NCBI RefSeq assembly: GCF_037102585.1
Contig: NW_027043822.1
Location: 893,001-957,000, forward strand
Origin: Saccharomycopsis crataegensis
Taxonomy: Eukaryota > Ascomycota > Saccharomycetes > Ascoideales > Saccharomycopsidaceae
DNA length: 64,000 nucleotides
Direction: 5' to 3'
Shown: one piece after another, positions 30,665 through 39,100 of the stretch
Layout of the letters: the number at the start of each line of letters is the position of its first letter
Numbering within the stretch: the stretch's first letter is position 1
Notes under the pieces: model-generated
The model's database searches: none
What the model saw: the letters and a program-made list of their open reading frames with translations, nothing else
Told to the model about the DNA's origin: nothing
Translations under genes and position numbers: made by a program

Positions 30665-31789
30665 CAACTATGGTTTATTTATTTCTTTTACATCTATCTG
30701 AAAAAGTATCGGTTTAGATAGAGCATACAAGGGGGGCAGTACAAATATTATTAAATAGTCTGTTATCAACATCCCCCGCCCCCTTCCTCTCTTAAACCAT
30801 CATTTTTTTTTTTATCTAGTTGAGAAACTGTCAAATCGAACCTCGCTTGGCTGATTCGAGAAGGTGAAATCAACTTCAACTTCAGAAAAACCCGACTTCT
30901 TCGAGGCTAAAAAGTTGATGAGATCTGGGGTGTCATTCACTTTTGGACGCCCAAGACAATCAAGGAATGATTGACCCAAAAAATGAGCTTTGGGCAGCGG
31001 TGGTGGTGGTGATGTGTTGCTGAAGAATTTGAAAAAAGACGCATCTGATGAATCTGATGATGGTGGTATGGATTTCGATGTATTCTAAATGAACCGTATG
31101 AATCAATTTAATTTCAATAAAAGGATTAAGATTGTAGTATTGGTGATTGTAGCATTGATTCTTCAATGAACCGCCGCCAAAATACCACCGCCAATCAACA
31201 AAAAAATATCCTCTATTTTTGGTTTCATGACATTAAACATCATATATGCTTGTACATCACCTCAAAGTATTTTAATTGCGTAAAGTTGTCTATTCCAAAC
31301 TATTATTATACACTCACTATCACAGTACATATAATTGCCTATTAAATTCTCACCAGTTGCATGAAAAATCTCTCAAGAAACCAATAACGCGACATAATGT
31401 GAAGGAACTTAAATATCCAATGATATTTTTATCTCATTTTCGGTTGTCAAAATAACAATACACAGACTCTTTCTCGATTATTTCCAACTGCATATTGGTT
31501 GCAGTATTTTGTCTCTCGTTGGCTAGGCTATATAAAGAACCTCTTTTTGAATCATTGCTTTTTTCATTTTTAATCCTCTTCTTGAATATTCAATTAATGA
31601 GAAATAAAAAAAGAAGGGAAAAGAAAAAGCATTTCCAATAGTCAATTAATGGTAAAAAAAAAAAAAAAGGTATCTTTAATTTTCAATAAAGATTGCGTCA
31701 AATCCTTTCACAATAAATCAATAGTATTTTTTTTTTTTTTTTTTTTGATCATCCACTTTTTTCTCCACCTAAATAAACGACTCTGTCTC

Positions 31790-32884
31790 TCAATTTAATT
31801 TCTTGGCCAACCATGAGCCAGCTAAGAAAGACATCAACCAGTAAACCCCATCCCATTGATTGAATCCCAAGGCACCAATCAACCCTGGCCCAGGACATAC
31901 ACCGTATAATCCCCAACCAACCCCAAACAACACATTTCCAAAAAGGAATTTGAGGTCCACGGTATTGGAGAAATTAAGTGAATAATTTTCAGTCAAGAGG
32001 GGTTTTTTAACTTGTAACTCCGACTTGGTTTGTGGGATAGATTTCTTCCAAATGACAATGTTTGGTAAAATCGCAAAGATGGCAATCAACATGAGGGAAG
32101 GATCAAACCTTGAAGGAGTTAAAATCGACAAGAACCCAATAGTTTTCGTAGGGTTCACCATGCCCGAGATAAATAATCCCAATCCAAATAAAAACCCAGC
32201 GTTAACCCCGGTTAGATACTTTAAAAACCAAGAATTTGTCACACTACTTGTTTTCTGGTTAGCAGCGCCACCATTAGTAACCAAAACCTTTGCTAGTATT
32301 GGAATGAGAATATACGAAGTGCAAATGCCCCCAAAAACCACAGAAAGTAGAGCCATTTTATTGTTTTGGAATATTGAGAAATTCTCATCATAAACATAGC
32401 AATTGGTTGGAACAATTTCCCCATTGCTTGTTTCAGTATAACACACCGCACCATTACCGGCTATTTTAACCGTGACTATCCCAACAATTACAAACACTGC
32501 CGTGGCAATAATCGACCGTAAACGAAGTCTGGACACCCCTGCTAAGAAATGCCCCGAAGTACACCCACACCCGAACTTGGTGCCTGCCCCTACTAGCAAA
32601 CCAGAAACAACAACATAAAGAGGGAAACTGGTATCCACTTGATGTTCAAGTAAGTCCACCGAGGCCACAGGCTGGTAAATTGGCGAGAAATCAGGGATTT
32701 TGTACGCCACGAATAACGAGGCCATAATGATCCCCGAGACAATCGAGACATTTTCAACGTTTGGGTCAAATATCCCGTTGATTAATGAAGAAAACCCAAT
32801 GACTTTGCCAGAGTGCCATATATAAGACGTTGTGGCGCACTGGATCAACAATGCCCCGATAGCAGATTCCACAGGACTGAACAT
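31790..32884 (-). CDS. YeeE/YedE-family sulfur-compound transporter
   Basis: A 364-residue polytopic membrane protein with the two hallmark Cys motifs of the YeeE/YedE (sulphur transport, DUF395) family: GCGCTSGH at 105-112 in the first half and GVCPGPG at 328-334 in the second. In bacteria the family imports thiosulfate (TsuA) using these Cys residues; in fungi the substrate is not established to my knowledge. About nine hydrophobic segments are visible and the two halves look like an internal duplication, as in the family. Length is typical for the fused form. It diverges from TOR with 221 bp between starts. A plasma-membrane or mitochondrial carrier for thiosulfate or a similar compound is inferred. 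An old bacterial origin of the family in fungi is plausible. Confidence 0.85.
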   Translation of the reverse strand: MFSPVESAIGALLIQCATTSYIWHSGKVIGFSSLINGIFDPNVENVSIVSGIIMASLFVAYKIPDFSPIYQPVASVDLLEHQVDTSFPLYVVVSGLLVGAGTKFGCGCTSGHFLAGVSRLRLRSIIATAVFVIVGIVTVKIAGNGAVCYTETSNGEIVPTNCYVYDENFSIFQNNKMALLSVVFGGICTSYILIPILAKVLVTNGGAANQKTSSVTNSWFLKYLTGVNAGFLFGLGLFISGMVNPTKTIGFLSILTPSRFDPSLMLIAIFAILPNIVIWKKSIPQTKSELQVKKPLLTENYSLNFSNTVDLKFLFGNVLFGVGWGLYGVCPGPGLIGALGFNQWDGVYWLMSFLAGSWLAKKLN

Positions 32885-33105
32885 TTTCGATAATAAAGAG
32901 ATGATAAATATATATGGAATAAGTTACAATAAATGATTCATTTAAAGAGGGCCTTGAGCCATGGCTGGTCACGTTACCGTTTAGTGTTACGCAGCCCCGG
33001 GCATCGAGAGGATTAAAATTTGTTACTTTCCTCAAAAAAGCAACAACAACAGTTTTATCACTGATAACCATTTATCGGTAATTAGAGATACCAGTCGCCC
33101 CGATA
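32885..33105. promoter_or_regulatory. Divergent promoter of the YeeE-type gene and TOR
   Basis: Only 221 bp separate the two start codons. The middle carries TGGTCACGTTACCG (about 32966-32979), one base off the Cbf1 core TCACGTG, and a GC-rich GCAGCCCCGGGCATCGAG stretch. TATA-like AT-rich DNA lies near the transporter start. Confidence 0.5.
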
Positions 33106-36100
33106 ATGGATATACACCAGTCCAGGGAGGCAGATAAGGAGTTCGACACGATCTTCAATGGTCTCCGGTCGAAAAACAAAGAAGAACAGACGCGATATGC
33201 GTTGACGTTGAAGAATTTGGTGTTTGGCGGGAACACTGGCGACCAATATAATTCCCACTTGTCAGAATCGTCCATTTACAATAAACTTCATGAGATTACG
33301 GTTTCCAAAGATACCGAATTGAAAATCGCCACATATTACTCCATTAAAGCGTTCATTGAGTTGGTGGGAGGTCCAGAATTGGAAACTTCGAGAATTGCCA
33401 GAATGTTGGATCAGATGATGAGTATCCCCCAGATCTCCAAGCTGGTGGCCGATACTTTGGGGTCGCTTTATCGCCCTGGATGGTCATTGATCGCTACGTA
33501 TTTCAGTTTCACTTGTGGTAATGCCATTGAGAATTTAGGCAATAAACTCGATTACAAAAAACTCAATGCCATCTTGATATTGCAATCGTTCACCACCCAT
33601 AATCCGGGAGCATTGTACCCATACATCGAAAAGATCTTTACGGGATTGAGCCAAACTTTGAAAGATGCCAATGTGGTTATTAGAAGAGAATCAGCAGTGT
33701 TATTGGAACGGTGCTTGACAATATTGTATATGAGGGATACTTACATTTTATCATCAAGATTCAACAGATTGTACGATGAAGCCCTCGAGAATTTGAAGAG
33801 CTCGTCTACCGAATCAATACACTCATCGTTTTTGTTATTCAAGACTTTACTTCATTTGATCATTCTTTCGAACAACAATAGATCGTTATCAGCGTTGAAC
33901 AACAACAAGGACGCCATAAGTTTCTCCACCATCACCGATAAGGTCGACGATATATACAACAAATGCTGGTTTTTCAAAGATTACAAGTCGTCAACCATTC
34001 GTATAGAAGTCATTGAAATCCTCCCGCTCATTGCCAAGTTCAACACCAGGATTTTCACCCTCAAATATTTACAAAGTATCACCGATTTTTACATGCTCAG
34101 GTTGAAAAAGGATAAAGATAGAATCCCCACTTTATACTTATTTGGCGGTATTTCTTCGAAAATTGGTAGTACCAATTGCTTATTATACGCCAACAGTTTA
34201 ATTGCCATCATTGAAAACTTGATCCATACCATTAGTGGCGGGGATTCAAATACCACCGCATCCTCTCAACAAATGGATAAACCTGGCTTGAACAAATTTT
34301 CATCATTCAACCCTAGCTCCCATATTTTTGCTGGCCCAGGTAATGCCATCGCTAATACTTCGAATTCTGTCAAATCCGCTGGACCAAAGAGGAAAGATGG
34401 CGATTTTTTCGCTTACAATAAATTTGATACCTCCTCGATTCTTAATAATGATCCAGCCACCGCCATCACTTTCCAAAACATTTCTGAATACAAGGGATTG
34501 AAAAGATATGAGTTAGAAAAAGCGATTTTTTACGTGCTAATCAAACTTTGTGAGACTTTGGGCAGTAAAATCACCCAAGTGTTGACCCTTAACATGCTCG
34601 AGTTAATCATTGCCACTTGCAATTTGACTAAGCATTTGACGACATTGATGAGTAAATTGATCGAATTCTATCCTAACCTTGAAAGTTTCATCTTGCAAAA
34701 GCTCATGAATAAAGTGACCCTCACCTTAGCGGGTACCGATTTCATCGAACCAGGGGTTTCCATTGCCAGTTTGAATTTGACTCCCAAAGATCGCAAAAAA
34801 TTGGCCCAAAAATCGGTTATCGGGGTACGTTTCGATGAGCCTTCAGGAAGGATTTTTCTCAATGGTAATGCCAATGGGTTTGGTAATAGTAATTCATCAT
34901 CCATTGGTGATGAAATTATTGGCAATGATTCTCGAGCTAGTGAATTGAGAAAAAAAATCGCCCTTTATAAACAACCATACTCTAGCAGTTCGGCGCCGTT
35001 ATCAAATTACACTTTCAAAGACTTATCTTCTGCTTTTAATAATTTCACGGCGGGTCATGAAGCATATTCTGTATCCAACCATACCAACCCTTCTTTGGCC
35101 AGCGATGGTAGTAATACCGCGGTGGGGGCCTCCAACGGAGAACGTCCTAGTACCCATTTTATCACTATTAAAGATATGGTTGATTTGAACAGGGCCAGAA
35201 AAATCAGAAACACGGTTTTGAAAGATTACGGGTTCAATGTCGGGGGAAATGTGAACAGTACCAGTGCTAGTAATACCGGGGTATTCCAAGCACTTACCAA
35301 ATTAACTGGTCTTTCTGATGATTATTTCAAGTCGATAAACCAAACCCCATTCGATGGCGGGTTTGATTCGAAGGATATCAATACCGATGAGGGAGAAGTG
35401 CCAATAAAGAGCGATTTTGCCATAGACAGTTTGGAATACCAGGAAATAAATCTTTTGGTGGAATGTTTCCATATTTTGAAGAAATTCCATTTCGGGAAAT
35501 ACGTGTCGCTATTTGAGTTTTCCAGGTACGTTACTTTGACTTATATTGATCATCAAGATTTTCAAGTGAGAAAACTCGCGGCGTTGATAACCACAAAATT
35601 GTTTACCGATGATGAAATCATCAACTCTGTGCAAATTGGCTCGATCACTGCGGTATCTGACGTTTTATCGAAGTTGTTACTCTTGGGAATTGCCGATACA
35701 AACCCCGAAATAAGATTGGCGGTTCTCGAAAGTTTGAACGCCAGGTATGATCCCCAACTAGCCCAATCGGATAATGTTAGATTATTAATGATATCGTTGA
35801 ATGATTCCAGTTTTGAGGTGAGAAAAGTGACCATCAGAATCCTTGGAAGAATATCGGTGAAAAACCCGGCATATGTGGTTCCAGCCCTTAGAAAAGTGTT
35901 GATTCAATATCTTAACAATTTGAAATATGGCACCACTAATGTGATTCGAGAAAATAGTTGTTCATTATTGACATGCCTTGTCTCTTGTGCTGATATGTTA
36001 ACAAAGCCTCATATCAATGCCATCATGGATGTTTTAATTCCATTATTACGCGATAGTAATAAAAACTCAGTGATTTCGTCTATCGTCATCAAATGTATCG

Positions 36101-39100
36101 GGGAATTGGCCAGAGTCTCTGGAGAATCGACAAAGTATTTTCTAGATGAGGTTATTCCATTGATCATGGCGATCCTCAAGGATAACTCATTATTGATTTC
36201 CAAAGAAGAAAAAGTCATTGCCATCAAGACATTGAGTCAGTTGATTAGAAGCTCAGGAAGGGTCATTGATCCATATTTCACCTATCCAGATTTATTAGCA
36301 GAAATCATCAAAATCGTCAGTGATAATAACGTTGATGCTGGGTTGAAGAAAGAAACCATCAAGTTACAAGGGATTTTGGGAGCGTTGGATCCGTACAAGG
36401 CCAGAGAATTGGAAAGTAATTATAAATCCATCAGACAAAACCAACCTTCATCATCCAGAGAATTGGTGCCAGGGATGTTTACCCCATCGCAAGGGAAAAA
36501 TCGCAAGCAGGATTCCAGCAAACAAATTAGTAATAAGCAATCATCATCTAAGAAATCAATGAATAATAATATTGATTATAGTCAAGCCAGTGAGGTTGCC
36601 AAAAATTGGGGACATGATGAATTGGGTAAAGATTTCGAACAAGGGGTTGATTTGAACGAAATGTTAAATATTAATGACGCCAGTATGCGGATCCCAAAAC
36701 TTATCCAAATGGAAACCCCAATAGATTTATTATTATTGATGCAATTGAATAACGATCTTCGGCCGCTTAGCGGAGGCGAGGATTATTACTTGATTGTGGT
36801 GTTGAACATGTTGGTCAGATTACTTAAGGACCAATCAACGAGCTCTCACCACGAAACGGTGATGTCGATTATTGTCAATATTTTCTCACGAATCAGGGAT
36901 AAGTGCTTGAGTTATTCGAAATTGATTATCGTGGGAATGTTGAGAGCCATCAAAAACTATACTGCATCAAAGATGAAATTATCGTTCCAACAAATTGGCC
37001 AAATCGCCAAAGTTATCGGGAAATTTATCAGGCCTGCAGTGCCGGAGTTATTAAAGAGTGTCAATGAATTATTTGGGTTAACTGATCGGTTAACGTTGAT
37101 AAATTTAGTAGAAATTGTCTCCAAAAACTTGGACATGGAATTCAAATTGTATTTGCCAAATATTTTGTGCACTCTCTTGGAAGCATTGAATAATGACGAT
37201 TCAAAGGATAAAATTGTTTCTCGGAAAATCATCAAAGCGTTTGTGTCGTTTGGAGGAAGTATTGAAGAGTATTCTAATTTGATCATCACCAATATTTTGA
37301 GATTTGTACAGCCTAATGGTGGGTCATACGAGCTTCGTAAAACCGCAATTGAGGCATTGGGACAACTCACCACGTCTATCAACTTGACAGATATGTCCTC
37401 TAGCATAATCCATCCATTTTTGGTATTGTTGAAAAGCAAAAATCCTGAGGATTTCCAATTGAGAGATAGTATTATGAATTCTCTTTGTGCATTGATTGTG
37501 CAAATGAAGAGTGAATATTTCATTTTCTTGCCAATTGTTGATAACACGCTATCAGAAATTGAATTTTCGTCTCATGCCTACACAAAACTTGTACATCAAT
37601 TGATCAAAAATGAAAATGTGTCCTTCACCCTTCCTTCAGAATACCAACCCGAACCGGCTTACAAAGAGGATGAGCCAATGAAGAAAGTTGATGGTGCATT
37701 GCTCCAATCTAGTTGCCAGCCATTCCTTTGCAAGACTAAAGGCGATTGGATTGAATGGTTAAAGCGGTTGAACTTGAAGCTTTTGGAGCTTTCTCCTTCG
37801 GTATCGTTGAACTCTTGTTTAGTGTTGGCGTACGCCCACGTTCCAGTGGCCCGTGAGTTGTTCAATGCGGCATTTTCTGGAGTATGGGTGGCTATTGGTG
37901 ATGAACATCGTAATGAATTGGGGAAAAGTTTGTTGTACGCATTACAAAACGCTCCAAACTCTTCGGACGTTCTACAAACCATTTTGAATTTGGCAGAATT
38001 CATGGAACATAACAATACTCCATTGCCAATAAATCTTTCGGTGCTCTCGAAGTATTCTTTCCGTCATCATGCGTTTGCCAAAGCTTTACATTACAAAGAA
38101 GTAGAATTCAAGGATACGGCTTACAAAAACAATGTGTCGGTGACCACGATTGACTCGCTTATCAATATCAACAATTCTTTACAACAGTCTGATTCTGGTG
38201 ATGGGATGTTGAAGATCGCTACTGATTTCTATCATTTTGAGGCCAAAGAATCGTGGTACCAGAAATTACAGAAATGGAATGAAGCGTTGCGAATCTATGA
38301 GAAGAAATTGGCCGATAATCAAGTGAATATCGACGTGATCAATGGGAAAATGAGCTGCATGCATGCTTTAGGTCAATGGGAACAATTGGAGAGTTTTACC
38401 GAAAAGAATTGGGGATTAATTTCCAATATCAACAAAGAGAAAGTCGCACCGTTGGCGGCGGCGGCAGCATGGGGTACTGCGAAATGGGAAAAAATGGACG
38501 ATTATATCAGCGTTATGAAGCAAGATTCTGCGAATAAGTACTTTTTCGATGCGATTCTTAACGTTCATCGTTGTAATTATGGAGTGGCCCAAGAAAACAT
38601 CAGAAACGCTCGGGAGTTGTTGAGTGGAGAAATCACCGCGTTGATCAATGAAAGTTACAGTCGTGCTTATGATGTGGTGGTGAGAATCCAGATGTTGTCG
38701 GATCTTGAAGAAATCATTGAATTCAAAGGATTGGACGATAATAATCCAAGAAAAAGTTTGTTGAAGTCCGCCTGGGATAAGCGATTATTCCATTGTCAAG
38801 GTAATGTGGATATTTGGCAAAGATTATTGAATATTCGATCATTAGTGATCAAACCAGAACAAGACTTGGTGGCCCGAATCAAATTCGCTAATTTGTGTCG
38901 GAAATCAGGACGGAATGCCCTTGCGGAAAAAACGTTATCCAGTCTTAAGAGTAACGTTATTCAATTGAAACCAGTTCCAGGAAACTCTATGGAAGGTGGA
39001 TCATTTACCAATCCGGCTCTCGTGTACGCCCAATTGAAGTTATTATGGGAGGTGGGACAAAAGGAAAAAGCGTTTGCCACCCTTTGTACATTCACTTATG

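Larger units (their letters stand above)
29503..31789. other. 2.3-kb intergenic region, two convergent 3' flanks
   Basis: Between YOR1 (+) and the transporter gene (-), which converge, so no promoter is needed here. It contains a 7-bp satellite, a CATA repeat, poly-A/T tracts and short open frames without recognisable features. An antisense frame at 30960-31166 is not convincing. Confidence 0.55.

Noticed and set aside
36957-37547. 196-codon antisense frame inside TOR
   Set aside because: It is a shadow of the TOR coding frame with no recognisable domain.
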